From the NCBI RefSeq assembly GCF_900114635.1, contig NZ_FOTQ01000001.1, positions 1,488,001 to 1,552,000 of the forward strand: 64,000 nt of DNA, written 5' to 3'. Within the stretch, counting starts at the first letter, position 1, and the number at the start of each line of letters is the position of its first letter. Source of the stretch: Shimia aestuarii (GTDB lineage Bacteria > Pseudomonadota > Alphaproteobacteria > Rhodobacterales > Rhodobacteraceae). The position numbers and the translations under genes were made by a program. The notes below the pieces were generated by a model. The model ran no database searches. It had not been told where the DNA came from and saw only the letters and a program-made list of their open reading frames with translations. Shown one piece after another: positions 32,852-42,044 of this stretch.

Positions 32852-34693
32852 ATGTTCAAGTTTTTCGAAAATCTCGTTGATCCGTATTGCGACTATGTCG
32901 AAGAGGATCATCCCCCCAGACGTCTCTGGCCGTTCATGGCGCGTTACATGCGCCCGTTTCGCAAGGTCTTTGTCCTTGCCACAATCATGTCCGTGATCGT
33001 GGCTGCTGTTGAAATCGGGTTGATCGGGTACATGGGGCGGATTGTCGATCTGTTGGCGGGCGATCCGTCTCAGGTCTGGGAGGAACACAGGGTCGAGCTG
33101 ATCCTTGTGGCGCTGTTCGTTCTGTTTCTGCGTCCTGCGTTGCAGGCACTGGATGTTTTGCTGCTGAACAATGCGGTGCTGCCGAACTTTGGCACGCTGA
33201 TCCGCTGGCGGGCGCATAAACATGTTTTGCGTCAATCTGTTGGGTGGTTCGAGAATGACTTTGCGGGGCGCATCGCAAACCGGATCATGCAGACTCCACC
33301 CGCTGCCGGAGAAGCTGTGTTCCAGGTGTTTGACGCCATCACGTTTTCCATCGCCTATTTCATTGGTGCCGGTCTGCTGCTTTCGGATGCGGACCCGCGG
33401 CTTGTGATTCCGATGCTGGGATGGATTGCACTATACGCCTGTCTCGTGGGCTGGACGATCAAACGGGTTGGGCCTGCGTCCAAGACCGCATCGGATGCGC
33501 GTTCTCGGGTGACGGGAAGGGTGGTGGACGCCTATACCAACATACATTCGGTCAAGCTTTTTGCCCATAATCAGCGCGAGCTGGACTATGCCCGTGACGC
33601 GATTGAGCATTCTCGCAAGACTTTTCAGATCGAAATGCGGATTTACACGATGATGGACGTCATGTTGGTGATGCTCAACGGCATTCTCATTGTGTCCGTG
33701 GTGGGCTGGGCGGTCTGGCTCTGGATGCAGGGCGAGGCGTCTGTGGGTGTCGTGGCGGCGGCGACGGCGCTTACTCTGCGGCTCAATGCCATGACCGGAT
33801 GGATCATGTGGGCGTTGACCTCGTTCTTTCGGCAATTGGGGGTGGTCGCCGAAGGCATGGAGACGATTGCGCAACCGATTGATCTTATCGATTCCGAAGA
33901 CGCCAAACCTTTGCAGATGTTTGAAGGCAAAGTGGAAATTCAATCTCTGTCGCATCACTATGGTCGTGGGGCCGGGGGGTTGGACAAGATATCCCTGACC
34001 ATTCAGCCCGGCGAGAAAATCGGTTTGATCGGGCGGTCTGGTGCCGGAAAATCAACGCTGGTGAAGCTGCTGCTGCGCTTCTATGACGCCGAGCAGGGCC
34101 GTATTTTGATCGACGGTCAGGATATCGCTCAGGTCACACAGGACAGTTTGCGCGACGTCATCGGGATGGTGCAGCAGGACAGTTCACTTCTGCATCGTTC
34201 CGTGCGGGATAACATTCTCTATGGGCGCCCCGACGCCACGGAAGACGAGATGATCGACGCCGCGAAAAAGGCTGAGGCGCATGAGTTCATTCTTGATCTG
34301 GAAGACCCTGAAGGCCGCAAGGGCTATGACGCTCATGTCGGAGAGCGCGGGGTCAAACTTTCGGGGGGACAGCGGCAGCGGATCACGTTGGCGCGGGTCA
34401 TTCTCAAGGATGCCCCGATCCTGCTTCTGGACGAAGCGACCAGCGCTCTGGACAGCGAGGTTGAGGCTGTGATCCAGGATACGCTTTACGGGATGATGGA
34501 AGGCAAGACCGTGATTGCAATTGCGCACCGCCTGTCAACGATCGCGAGGATGGACCGGATTCTGGTTCTGGAGCAGGGACATATCGTGGAACAGGGCAGC
34601 CACTCCGATCTCTTGTCCAAGAATGGGTTGTACGCCGGCTTCTGGGCGCGGCAATCGGGTGGGTTCCTGAATGCGGATGATGCGGCTGAGTAG
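32852..34693 (+). CDS. ABC exporter, fused membrane and ATPase domains
   Basis: A half-size ABC exporter of 613 residues. The N-terminal membrane domain (about residues 25-330) has six predicted helices. The ATPase domain has Walker A GRSGAGKST, Q-loop GMVQQDSSLLHRSVRDNI, signature LSGGQRQRI, Walker B ILLLDEATSALD and H-loop IAHRLST. The family includes multidrug and lipid exporters that work as homodimers; the substrate is unknown. The gene stands alone behind a long leader with an 11-bp array, an inverted repeat and a leader ORF, which suggests regulated expression. Confidence 0.92.
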   Translation: MFKFFENLVDPYCDYVEEDHPPRRLWPFMARYMRPFRKVFVLATIMSVIVAAVEIGLIGYMGRIVDLLAGDPSQVWEEHRVELILVALFVLFLRPALQALDVLLLNNAVLPNFGTLIRWRAHKHVLRQSVGWFENDFAGRIANRIMQTPPAAGEAVFQVFDAITFSIAYFIGAGLLLSDADPRLVIPMLGWIALYACLVGWTIKRVGPASKTASDARSRVTGRVVDAYTNIHSVKLFAHNQRELDYARDAIEHSRKTFQIEMRIYTMMDVMLVMLNGILIVSVVGWAVWLWMQGEASVGVVAAATALTLRLNAMTGWIMWALTSFFRQLGVVAEGMETIAQPIDLIDSEDAKPLQMFEGKVEIQSLSHHYGRGAGGLDKISLTIQPGEKIGLIGRSGAGKSTLVKLLLRFYDAEQGRILIDGQDIAQVTQDSLRDVIGMVQQDSSLLHRSVRDNILYGRPDATEDEMIDAAKKAEAHEFILDLEDPEGRKGYDAHVGERGVKLSGGQRQRITLARVILKDAPILLLDEATSALDSEVEAVIQDTLYGMMEGKTVIAIAHRLSTIARMDRILVLEQGHIVEQGSHSDLLSKNGLYAGFWARQSGGFLNADDAAE

Positions 34694-34733
34694 GCATTTG
34701 ACCGTGGCCCCTTCTGCGGGTTAGGTGCCGGGC

Positions 34734-35948
34734 ATGACGGAACATGTGATTGAACGGTTGGGGCATCAAGGCGACGGCATCGCTGCGGGGCCCATATTTG
34801 CACCGATGGCCCTGCCGGGCGAGGTGGTCAGTGGCGTTGTCGAGGGCAACCGCCTGACCGATATGCGTGTGATGACCCCATCCGGGGACCGGGTCAAACC
34901 CCCCTGCCGACACTACAAGGCCTGCGGCGGATGCCAGTTGCAACATGCATCGGATGGGTTTGTCGCGGATTGGAAGGTGTCTGTTGTCCGACAGGCGCTT
35001 GCCGCTCAGGGGATCGAGTCCGACATGCGCCCGATCCTGACCTCCCCGGCAAAATCCCGGCGGCGTGCAGTGATATCGGCGCGGCGCACCAAGAAGGGGT
35101 CGACGGCCGGTTTTCATGCCCGTGCGTCAGACGTGATCACCGAGATTCCCGATTGCCAACTTCTGGACCCGGGTTTGCTGCCCGCGTTGGCGGTGTCGGC
35201 AGATCTTGCCAAGGTTGGCAGTTCGCGCAAGGGCGAGGTTTCAGTGACAGCGACCCTGTCCGAGGTCGGTCTTGATCTTGCCGTGGTGGGAGGTAAACCG
35301 CTGGACGGACCCTTGATGGCACAGTTGGCACAGGAAACCGAACGGCACAGGCTTGCACGGCTGACATGGGACGGCGAAATTGTCGCGACCCGTGTCTCAC
35401 CGGTTCAGACCTTAGGCACGGCTGACGTCGTTCCTCCTCCGGGTGCCTTTCTGCAAGCCACGCCACATGGCGAAAACGCGCTTCTGGGCGCTGTGCAGGA
35501 AGCGATTACCCAAGGAACCAAGGGCGTTGACCTGTTCGCCGGCTGCGGCACCTTCACACTGCCTCTGGCGGAACGTGCCCAGATGCACGGGGTCGAAGGG
35601 GAAGCTGCCATGGTCCGGGCGCTCGATGCGGGTTGGCGCAAGGCGCATGGGCTCAAGCAGGTCACGACCGAGGCGCGTGACCTGTTTCGAAACCCGATTA
35701 TTGCCAGCGATTTGCGTTATGATTTTGCCGTGATCGACCCGCCGCGTGCCGGTGCCGAGGCGCAGGTCGCCGAATTGGCCCTTTCCGATATGCGTGAGAT
35801 TGCCTTTGTGTCCTGCAATCCCGTGACCTTTGCGCGGGACGCGGCCATTCTTATCAAGGGCGGATATCGTCTAGACTGGGTTCAGGTCGTGGACCAGTTC
35901 CGATGGTCGGCGCATGTCGAGCTGGCCGCGCGGTTCGTCCGTGTCTGA
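34734..35948 (+). CDS. TrmA/RlmD-family RNA (uracil-5-)methyltransferase
   Basis: The 404-residue product belongs to the class I SAM-dependent RNA m5U methyltransferases. An iron-sulfur motif CRHYKACGGCQLQH (Cys about residues 58-67) follows an N-terminal TRAM-like region with GHQGDGIA. The catalytic domain has the SAM loop GVDLFAGCGTFTLPLAERA, then DFAVIDPPRAGAEAQV, and the catalytic FVSCNPVTFARD. Whether it modifies 23S rRNA or tRNA cannot be decided. I use the ATG at 34734; a GTG nine bases upstream is also open. Confidence 0.88.
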   Translation: MTEHVIERLGHQGDGIAAGPIFAPMALPGEVVSGVVEGNRLTDMRVMTPSGDRVKPPCRHYKACGGCQLQHASDGFVADWKVSVVRQALAAQGIESDMRPILTSPAKSRRRAVISARRTKKGSTAGFHARASDVITEIPDCQLLDPGLLPALAVSADLAKVGSSRKGEVSVTATLSEVGLDLAVVGGKPLDGPLMAQLAQETERHRLARLTWDGEIVATRVSPVQTLGTADVVPPPGAFLQATPHGENALLGAVQEAITQGTKGVDLFAGCGTFTLPLAERAQMHGVEGEAAMVRALDAGWRKAHGLKQVTTEARDLFRNPIIASDLRYDFAVIDPPRAGAEAQVAELALSDMREIAFVSCNPVTFARDAAILIKGGYRLDWVQVVDQFRWSAHVELAARFVRV

Positions 35949-36037
35949 CTTTCACACAGGCGTGAAGCGCCAATTCGGGCTTTCTTTGCTATAGAAGTGC
36001 CCATAAAGAAGCCGGCAACGGACGAGGAAACCTGTCG

Positions 36038-36529
36038 ATGCGTTGGATATCCATTCTACTTGTGGCGCTGATGGCCTTTGGCCTGGCGAGCTGCTCCAAA
36101 TTCAAAACCTATAACGGGCCCGAGGTCACGCGCGTTCTGATCTACAAAGAAGAGCGCAAGATGTACCTGATGCACCATGATAAGGCGCTGAAATCCTATG
36201 ATATCGGACTTGGGTTCGCACCTGTGGGTCACAAACAGATCGAAGGCGATGGGCGCACACCCGAAGGCGATTATTTCGTCAATCGCCGCAATCCGAACAG
36301 CGAGTTCTACCTTTCGATCGGGATTTCTTATCCCAACGCGGCGGACCGCGCCTATGCCCGCTCGATAGGGAAATCTCCGGGGGGCGACATCTTTATCCAC
36401 GGCCGCCCATCCAAGTACCAGAATGGCAAGGACGACTGGACGGCGGGCTGCGTGGCTGTCACCAACGCCGAAATGCGTGACGTCTACGCGATGGTCAGGA
36501 ACGGCACGCGTGTCTCGATCTTTCCCTGA
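36038..36529 (+). CDS. YkuD-type L,D-transpeptidase lipoprotein
   Basis: A 163-residue protein with a lipoprotein signal (lipobox LASC, Cys at about residue 19). The YkuD domain has the EGDGRTPEGDYFVNRRN segment, the HGRPS histidine motif and the catalytic Cys in DWTAGCVAV, which replaces the usual SHGC with TAGC. Such enzymes cross-link peptidoglycan or attach proteins to it. A second YkuD-type gene lies 1.2 kb downstream, with a CAP-domain lipoprotein between them. Confidence 0.88.
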   Translation: MRWISILLVALMAFGLASCSKFKTYNGPEVTRVLIYKEERKMYLMHHDKALKSYDIGLGFAPVGHKQIEGDGRTPEGDYFVNRRNPNSEFYLSIGISYPNAADRAYARSIGKSPGGDIFIHGRPSKYQNGKDDWTAGCVAVTNAEMRDVYAMVRNGTRVSIFP

Positions 36530-36535
36530 TCACCC

Positions 36536-37054
36536 CTAGAACGCGGCAATGTTCACGCCACCAAGGCGCTGACCCATGATGAGCGTCCACCAGATTTTGC
36601 CATTCTTTTCCTGGAACCAAGCAAAGCCCATATCCTGTGCATTGGGATCAAGAATGACCGCGCGTGTGTCATCCTGTTCCATCCATGCCGCCAGGGTTTC
36701 GATCTCGGTTTCGTAGGTTTCCGAGATCGTCTCGCCCACCAACTTGCCTGTGTAGCCAACACGGGCAACACGATCCAGCGGGCTGGACCCGTCAGACCCA
36801 AAATGCCAAGGGCGGTTTTGCAGTGCCATATCCTGCGAGTGGGTAGCCGCAGCTGCGTTCAATTGCGCGTTCAACTCAACCGGACCTGCACCGGAAGCCT
36901 GACGCAAGACGTTGACCGAATCGAGAATGCGGTACTGGATTTTCGAGGTCGAGCCTGAGGAAATCCGGTATTGCTTTGCCCCTACGGCACCGCCCGACGA
37001 GTCACACGCTGCCAATCCCAGCATGGCAATCAAGAGAATGGCAAGTGAACGCAT
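36536..37054 (-). CDS. CAP-domain (SCP/PR1-like) lipoprotein
   Basis: A 172-residue lipoprotein (lipobox LAAC). The CAP domain includes SVNVLRQASGAGPVELNAQLNAAAATHSQDMA, the WHFGSDGSSPLDRVARVGY segment and a C-terminal IWWTLIMGQ. Bacterial CAP proteins are often found with envelope or spore genes and their biochemical role is mostly unknown. The start at 37054 begins the signal peptide. It is convergent with the first YkuD gene and divergent from the second. Confidence 0.85.
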   Translation of the reverse strand: MRSLAILLIAMLGLAACDSSGGAVGAKQYRISSGSTSKIQYRILDSVNVLRQASGAGPVELNAQLNAAAATHSQDMALQNRPWHFGSDGSSPLDRVARVGYTGKLVGETISETYETEIETLAAWMEQDDTRAVILDPNAQDMGFAWFQEKNGKIWWTLIMGQRLGGVNIAAF

Positions 37055-37217
37055 GATGTCCCCGTTTGGTCTTTTCAGTCGGACCGTGTCTAACCCGCAA
37101 GGCGTTGCCTTGAAAACCCACATCGGCGTGACCTTGCCCAGTTGACGCTTGATTGATTTGCGACTGCGGCTTTCCAGCAATAATGTCGTCCAATCAGAAA
37201 ACCTTTAGGAGCTTCCA

Positions 37218-37814
37218 ATGACGAACGATCGGTCGAACAAGCTTGGCCGCCGCGCCTTTCTTGCATCCGGCGCCGCATTTCTGAGCACCTCGGCACTGGC
37301 CCAAACTGAATCAAGCACGACTGAAGTCGAGCGCGATATCAGTCAATCGGTGGTGCGCAATATTTCCAGCTTTCGGTCACTAGAGTGGCAACCTTATTTC
37401 TCCGATCTTCGGAACGGTGCAATCTTGGTTGATACAACCTCGCGCGCTCTGCATTACTGGTCGGCGGATGAATCCATTTACAAGCTTTATCCGACCTCGG
37501 TCCCTCTTACCGAAGACCTCACGCGCCGCGGTCGCACCAGCATCGTACGCAAGGTCGAGGGTCCAAGCTGGCGTCCCACGCCATCAATGAAAAAGCGCAA
37601 CCCAGAATGGCCTGATTATGTTGGCCCCGGTCCGGATAACCCGTTGGGCACACATGCGCTTTACTTGAGCTGGACGTATTATCGAATTCACGGGACCCAT
37701 GACACGCGGAAAATCGGGCGCCGCTCGTCCAACGGCTGCATTGGACTTTATAACGAGCACATCTCGGAATTGTTCTCGCTAGCCAAAGTTGGCACCCAAG
37801 TGTTGCTTATTTGA
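37218..37814 (+). CDS. YkuD-type L,D-transpeptidase with Tat signal
   Basis: A 198-residue protein with a twin-arginine signal (NKLGRRAFLASGAAFLSTSALA). The YkuD domain shows IHGTHDTRKIGRRSSNGCIGLYN, which contains the catalytic His, Ser and Cys in the family's usual order. The Tat signal implies it folds before export. It is not a lipoprotein, unlike the related gene at 36038. A GGAG ribosome-binding site precedes the ATG. A terminator at 37839 follows. Confidence 0.88.
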   Translation: MTNDRSNKLGRRAFLASGAAFLSTSALAQTESSTTEVERDISQSVVRNISSFRSLEWQPYFSDLRNGAILVDTTSRALHYWSADESIYKLYPTSVPLTEDLTRRGRTSIVRKVEGPSWRPTPSMKKRNPEWPDYVGPGPDNPLGTHALYLSWTYYRIHGTHDTRKIGRRSSNGCIGLYNEHISELFSLAKVGTQVLLI

Positions 37815-37838
37815 CGACATTTTGGCGCGTCTGAACCG

Positions 37839-37874
37839 AAACCCCAAAAGTTGGGTTTGCAATCGGGGTTTTTT
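37839..37874 (+). terminator. Rho-independent terminator after the Tat-signal transpeptidase gene
   Basis: AAACCCC (37839-37845) and GGGGTTT (37865-37871) form a 7-bp stem with a 19-base loop, followed by more T. It lies 25 bases after the stop. Confidence 0.6.
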
Positions 37875-37958
37875 GCTGTTTAGACAGGGTTACGAGGTAA
37901 GTCTTGGGTGCTTGACGTCGTCCTCATTAGCGACGTCGGGCAAAATCTGGAGGATACT

Positions 37959-38141
37959 ATGAAGAAACTCGTTCTCGCTGCTGCTATGACTGCTGCTGCA
38001 TCGACCGCGTTTGCTGGTTCGATGGCTGAGCCGGTTGTTGAACCCCCGGTAATCGAAGAAGAAGCTTCCAGCTCTTCGTCGGCAATCTGGGTTCCGCTGG
38101 TGCTGATCGCAATCGTTGGCGCAGTTATCGCAGCCAACTAA
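37959..38141 (+). CDS. small exported protein, 60 residues
   Basis: A 60-residue protein that consists of a signal peptide (KKLVLAAAMTAAASTAFAG), a short acidic/Pro linker (MAEPVVEPPVIEEEASSSSS) and a single C-terminal membrane segment (IWVPLVLIAIVGAVIAAN). A GGAGG ribosome-binding site precedes the ATG. It stands alone, with terminators on both sides, so it is probably an independent transcript. I do not recognise a function. Confidence 0.75.
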   Translation: MKKLVLAAAMTAAASTAFAGSMAEPVVEPPVIEEEASSSSSAIWVPLVLIAIVGAVIAAN

Positions 38142-38177
38142 GCGCAAGCTTAGAAGCGAACTTTTTGAAGACCAAGA

Positions 38178-38205
38178 AAGGCGGAGCAGATGCTCCGCCT
38201 TTTTT
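38178..38205 (+). terminator. Strong Rho-independent terminator after the 60-residue exported protein
   Basis: AAGGCGGAGCA (38178-38188) and TGCTCCGCCTT (38191-38201) form an 11-bp perfect stem with a 2-base gap, followed by a run of T. Confidence 0.9.
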
Positions 38206-38252
38206 ACATTTTGACTTGAAATCCCCAGGGTTTGGCGGGATCGGTGGTCAGG

Positions 38253-39305
38253 TCATTTGACCCAACCGCCCAGATTCTCGGAAATGATTGCAGACAGCGC
38301 ATCGATATGCGCAGCGTCATCATTCAAGCAGGGGATATAGGTAAATTTCTCTCCGCCTGCGTGTTCAAAGCTTTCCTTGATCTCTTCGTTGATCTCTTCA
38401 AGCGTTTCGATGCAGTCGGAGGAAAAGGCGGGGGCGACCACGGCGATGTTCTTTTTGCCGTCCTCTTTTGCAAGGCGAGCCACTTCGTCGACGGTATAGG
38501 GCCGCAACCATTCCTCGGGCCCAAACTGTGACTGGAAGGTTGTGGTCAACTCGGTCGAATCCCAACCGAGTCGTTCCTGCAAAAGCCGCGTGGTTTTTTG
38601 GCATTGGCAGTGATAGGGGTCGCCCTCCAACAAATACCTTTCCGGCATCCCATGGTAGGAGACAACCAAGATGTCAGGACGTTTTTCTAGTGCGCCATAA
38701 GCCGCTTCGATCGACCGAGCCAATGCTTCGATATAGGCGGGATGATCGCAATACGCTTGAACTGTTCGTGCTGCAGGCTGCCATTTTTCTTCCATCAGGG
38801 CGCGGAAAAACTGGTCATTCGCCGTCGCGGTCGTCGCGCCTGCATATTGCGGGTAAAGCGGGAAAAACAGCACGCGTTCACAGCCTGCCGCGACCATCTT
38901 GCGGACTTTGGATTTGGTTGATGGATTTCCATAGCGCATGCAGAAATCGACCATGACCTGATCGCCGTAGCGTTCTTTCATGGTCCCGGCGAGCTTCTCG
39001 GCCTGGTTTCGGGTAATCGTCATCAGCGGACTTTCACCGCGCTCCTTGTCCCAGATCGACTCATAGGCCTTTCCGCTGGAGAAGGGGCGTTTGGTCAGGA
39101 TGATCAGCTGCAACAACGGCTGCCATTTCCACCACGGGTAATCAATAACCCGCTTGTCCGAGAGAAACTCGTTCAGATAGCGACGCATGGGCCAATAGGT
39201 ATAGTCGTCCGGCGTGCCCAGGTTGGCGATCAAAATACCCGTTTTGCCGCGCGCGACTTTCGGGTGATCCGCAGGAGCGTGGTGCGGGCAGGTTGCGTTG
39301 GTCAT
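38253..39305 (-). CDS. hemH: ferrochelatase
   Basis: HemH inserts ferrous iron into protoporphyrin IX, the last step of heme synthesis. The 350-residue product has KTGILIANLGTPD, the MRYGNP substrate-binding segment, the catalytic VVSYHGMPERYL His motif, and SSDCIETLEEI containing the C-terminal catalytic Glu. I use the ATG at 39305, which starts a short N-terminal extension with a CPHH motif. It is downstream of the methyltransferase gene on the same strand with a 40-base gap. Confidence 0.94.
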   Translation of the reverse strand: MTNATCPHHAPADHPKVARGKTGILIANLGTPDDYTYWPMRRYLNEFLSDKRVIDYPWWKWQPLLQLIILTKRPFSSGKAYESIWDKERGESPLMTITRNQAEKLAGTMKERYGDQVMVDFCMRYGNPSTKSKVRKMVAAGCERVLFFPLYPQYAGATTATANDQFFRALMEEKWQPAARTVQAYCDHPAYIEALARSIEAAYGALEKRPDILVVSYHGMPERYLLEGDPYHCQCQKTTRLLQERLGWDSTELTTTFQSQFGPEEWLRPYTVDEVARLAKEDGKKNIAVVAPAFSSDCIETLEEINEEIKESFEHAGGEKFTYIPCLNDDAAHIDALSAIISENLGGWVK

Positions 39306-39345
39306 ATGTGGGGTCGATCCCTTGGCTAAGTCCTGGCTGGCGGGG

Positions 39346-40167
39346 TCATTCGCCGGAGAGTTTTGTTTCTTTTGCGCCGAGTACATCGGCAAGTCGGGTC
39401 GCGGCAGAACCGGGGCGCAGCGGTTGAGGCTGGCTGGCATCGGGTGCCCAGCCCAGAAGATAGATCAATTCGAACGTCGCCGGAATGCGCCCCTCTGTCA
39501 TGAATTCTTCTACGTAGATTTCTGCTGCACGGATCAAAACCTGTCGACGCGTCGGCTGGCGTAACCGTCCGGCCAACGCGTTAGCCTCTCCCATGGCGCG
39601 CAAATCGCGCATCAGATTCCAGGGAGTTTCATAGGTGACGGTCAGCGGTTCGGAATCCGCCACCGGCAAAGCGAGGCCGGCCCGCTGAAGCAACGCGCCC
39701 ATGTCTCTGATCTCGGCCATCGGAACCACACGTGGGGACAAGCCGCCGGTGACATCCGACTCCGCCTGCGCCAGCGCTGTCCGCAATTCGTGAAGAGTCT
39801 GGCCGCCATAGGCAACGCTCATGAAAAGCCCGTCCGGTTGCAGAGCGCGGCGGCATTGGATGATCTGCCCGACCGGGTCGTTAGCCCAATGTAAAGCCAT
39901 AGCGTGGATAACAAGATCATGCGCCCCCTGTTCGAGGTTCAGAACCTCGTCATCCGCCACGATTCGCGCGTTCGGCACGCAACTCCGCCAGATTTCGGGA
40001 AACCCAGTCACGATCGCCGGGGACGTAAACGCCTTGTTAACCAAGGTTAGGCGATCCTGAATATCCTCGATGGCAGCGTCATGCAGGAACATACCCGCCT
40101 CAAGATCGGCGCGGGCGCGGTGTTTTTGCAGGGCGGATCTGTCTGTGATCATGGGGGCGTGTTGCAT
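39346..40167 (-). CDS. class I SAM-dependent methyltransferase-like protein (NDUFAF5-like)
   Basis: A 273-residue protein related to BioC and to the mitochondrial complex I assembly factor NDUFAF5. It has an N-terminal RSALQKHRARA motif, the IQDRLTLVNKAF segment, the YDLVIHAMALHWANDP-like post-II motif (here HDLVIHAMALHWANDPVGQI) and ALQPDGLFM. The SAM-binding glycine motif I is not in its usual GxGxG form (IVTGFPEIW), so activity is uncertain. It is divergent from comF with 18 bases between the starts. Confidence 0.8.
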   Translation of the reverse strand: MQHAPMITDRSALQKHRARADLEAGMFLHDAAIEDIQDRLTLVNKAFTSPAIVTGFPEIWRSCVPNARIVADDEVLNLEQGAHDLVIHAMALHWANDPVGQIIQCRRALQPDGLFMSVAYGGQTLHELRTALAQAESDVTGGLSPRVVPMAEIRDMGALLQRAGLALPVADSEPLTVTYETPWNLMRDLRAMGEANALAGRLRQPTRRQVLIRAAEIYVEEFMTEGRIPATFELIYLLGWAPDASQPQPLRPGSAATRLADVLGAKETKLSGE

Positions 40168-40185
40168 GGCGCGGAACATAGAGCG

Positions 40186-40914
40186 ATGATTTCGAAGTTT
40201 CAAACCGCCTTGAGGGTTGTTTACCCGCCGCGCTGCGTCGGCTGTGGCGAAATGGTCGAGAGTGATTTTGGTTTGTGCGGGCCGTGCTGGTCCAAAACCC
40301 CCTTCATAGGCGGGCATGTTTGTGACGCTTGTGGAACTCCCCTTCCGGGATCGGGCGACGGGTATCGCGATCTTTGTGATGATTGCCTTGATCATCCGCG
40401 CCCTTGGGGACAAGGCCGGTCCGCTCTAATCTACAAGGGGGCAGCGCGAAAACTTGTTCTGGCCCTGAAACACGGTGACCGGCAGGATATAGCAATGCCT
40501 GCGGCGAAATGGATGAGTGCGGCCGTTCGTCCAATTCTGCGCAAGGATATGCTTGTCGCTCCAGTGCCGCTTCACTGGCGGCGCATGCTGGCCCGGCGTT
40601 TCAATCAATCGGCATTGCTGGCCAAGGCCTTGGCCGAGGATTTGGCGCTGGAATGCTGTCCGGACCTTCTCGTGCGACCGCATCATCGGCAAAGCACCGA
40701 GGGGTTAGGGTTTCGCGAAAGGTTCGATTCCCTGTCAGGGGCAATTGAACCTCATCCAAGGCGTAGGCACCGCGTGGCAGGACGTGCCATTTTGCTTGTT
40801 GATGATGTCATGACCAGCGGTGCCACATTATCAGCCGCCACTCATGCCTGTTTGGCTGCCCGCGCCCGCGAAGTGCATGTCATGACACTGGCACGCGTTG
40901 CAAAGGATGCCTAA
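40186..40914 (+). CDS. comF: ComF family phosphoribosyltransferase-like protein
   Basis: ComF proteins take part in DNA uptake, with a zinc-binding N-terminus and a phosphoribosyltransferase-type C-terminal domain. The 242-residue product has four CxxC-type motifs (CVGCGE, CGPCW, CDACG, CDDC) in the first 80 residues and the PRPP-binding ILLVDDVMTSGATLSAA near residue 205. The start at 40186 is divergent from the methyltransferase gene. It is followed by grxC on the same strand. Confidence 0.9.
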   Translation: MISKFQTALRVVYPPRCVGCGEMVESDFGLCGPCWSKTPFIGGHVCDACGTPLPGSGDGYRDLCDDCLDHPRPWGQGRSALIYKGAARKLVLALKHGDRQDIAMPAAKWMSAAVRPILRKDMLVAPVPLHWRRMLARRFNQSALLAKALAEDLALECCPDLLVRPHHRQSTEGLGFRERFDSLSGAIEPHPRRRHRVAGRAILLVDDVMTSGATLSAATHACLAARAREVHVMTLARVAKDA

Positions 40915-40950
40915 ATCCCCCACAAACGGAGCGAAATGAGGGGAAATCCG

Positions 40951-41211
40951 ATGCAATCAGTCGAAATCTACACCAGCCCGCTCTGCGGATTCTGCCATGC
41001 TGCAAAACGGTTGTTGAACCAGAAGGGCGTCGAGTTCTCTGAAATCGACGTTTTCCGCAACCCGGATCGAAAGCCCGAGATGATTGAACGGGCAAATGGC
41101 GGGCGGACCGTACCGCAGATATTTGTGGGCGAGACCCATGTCGGTGGCTGTGATGATCTTTACGAGTTGGAACGCGCCGGGAAACTCGACGCGCTGCTGG
41201 CTTCGGAATGA
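40951..41211 (+). CDS. grxC: glutaredoxin 3
   Basis: An 86-residue glutaredoxin that reduces disulfides with glutathione. The active-site motif is CGFC (residues about 12-15), a variant of the usual CPYC. TVPQIF and GGCDDLYEL are the glutathione-binding segments. The ATG at 40951 is seven bases after GAGGGG; an upstream ATG at 40936 lies before that site. The stop overlaps the amidohydrolase gene by four bases. Confidence 0.93.
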   Translation: MQSVEIYTSPLCGFCHAAKRLLNQKGVEFSEIDVFRNPDRKPEMIERANGGRTVPQIFVGETHVGGCDDLYELERAGKLDALLASE

Positions 41212-42044
41212 CCTTTCGCGCCGCTCTGCTCCAGATCACCTCCTCGGATGATCCCGCGCAAAACCTCACAACCGTCATGGCGATGTTGCGTGAGGCCAAG
41301 GCGAAGGGCGCAGACTTTGCCCTGACACCGGAGGTCACGAACTGTGTTTCAACCAGTCGAAGCCACCAGAACGCCGTGCTTTGTCTCGAGGAACAGGACC
41401 CAATGCTTTCGGGCTTGCGGGCGCTATGCAGGGAGTTGGAGCTTTGGCTCTTGATTGGCAGCCTAGGTCTGAAGACCAGCGATCCCGACGGACGTTTCGC
41501 CAATCGCTCCATCCTGATTGACGCCCAGGGGCAGATCGTGGCGCGCTACGACAAGATTCACATGTTTGATGTGGATGTGACGCCCGAGGAAACCTACCGC
41601 GAGTCGGACGGCTACCGCCCCGGTGCCGAGGCCGTGGTGGCCGAAACGCCGTTTGGAAAGGTCGGGATGACAATCTGTTACGATGTCCGCTTTCCGTATC
41701 TACATCGCTCGCTCGCCAAAGCCGGTGCCGAGATTTTGACGGTGCCTGCGGCCTTTTCGCATGTAACCGGTGCTGCGCATTGGGAAGTGTTGCTGCGTGC
41801 GCGGGCAATTGAAACGGGGTGTTTTGTGATTGCTCCCGCCCAAACAGGGCAACATGATGCGGTTCGGGGGCAAAGCCGTCGCACCCACGGGCACTCCATG
41901 GTTGTGGCCCCCTGGGGCGAGGTTCTGGCGGACGCGGGGACCGAAGTCGGGATTACCTATGTTGATCTCGACCTTAATATGGTCGACAAGGCGCGGCGCA
42001 AAGTTCCTGCGCTGACCCATGACCGAGAATTTGGCGGACCTTGA
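41208..42044 (+). CDS. carbon-nitrogen hydrolase (Nit/amidase family)
   Basis: The 278-residue product has the Glu-Lys-Cys triad of the nitrilase superfamily: Glu in TPEVTN (about residue 43), Lys in RYDKIHMFDV, and Cys in TICYDVRFP. The closest types are Nit1/Nit2-like amidases, which hydrolyse deaminated glutathione or omega-amides; being next to grxC fits the former. It overlaps grxC by four bases and is directly followed by the MarR gene. Confidence 0.88.
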   Translation: MTFRAALLQITSSDDPAQNLTTVMAMLREAKAKGADFALTPEVTNCVSTSRSHQNAVLCLEEQDPMLSGLRALCRELELWLLIGSLGLKTSDPDGRFANRSILIDAQGQIVARYDKIHMFDVDVTPEETYRESDGYRPGAEAVVAETPFGKVGMTICYDVRFPYLHRSLAKAGAEILTVPAAFSHVTGAAHWEVLLRARAIETGCFVIAPAQTGQHDAVRGQSRRTHGHSMVVAPWGEVLADAGTEVGITYVDLDLNMVDKARRKVPALTHDREFGGP

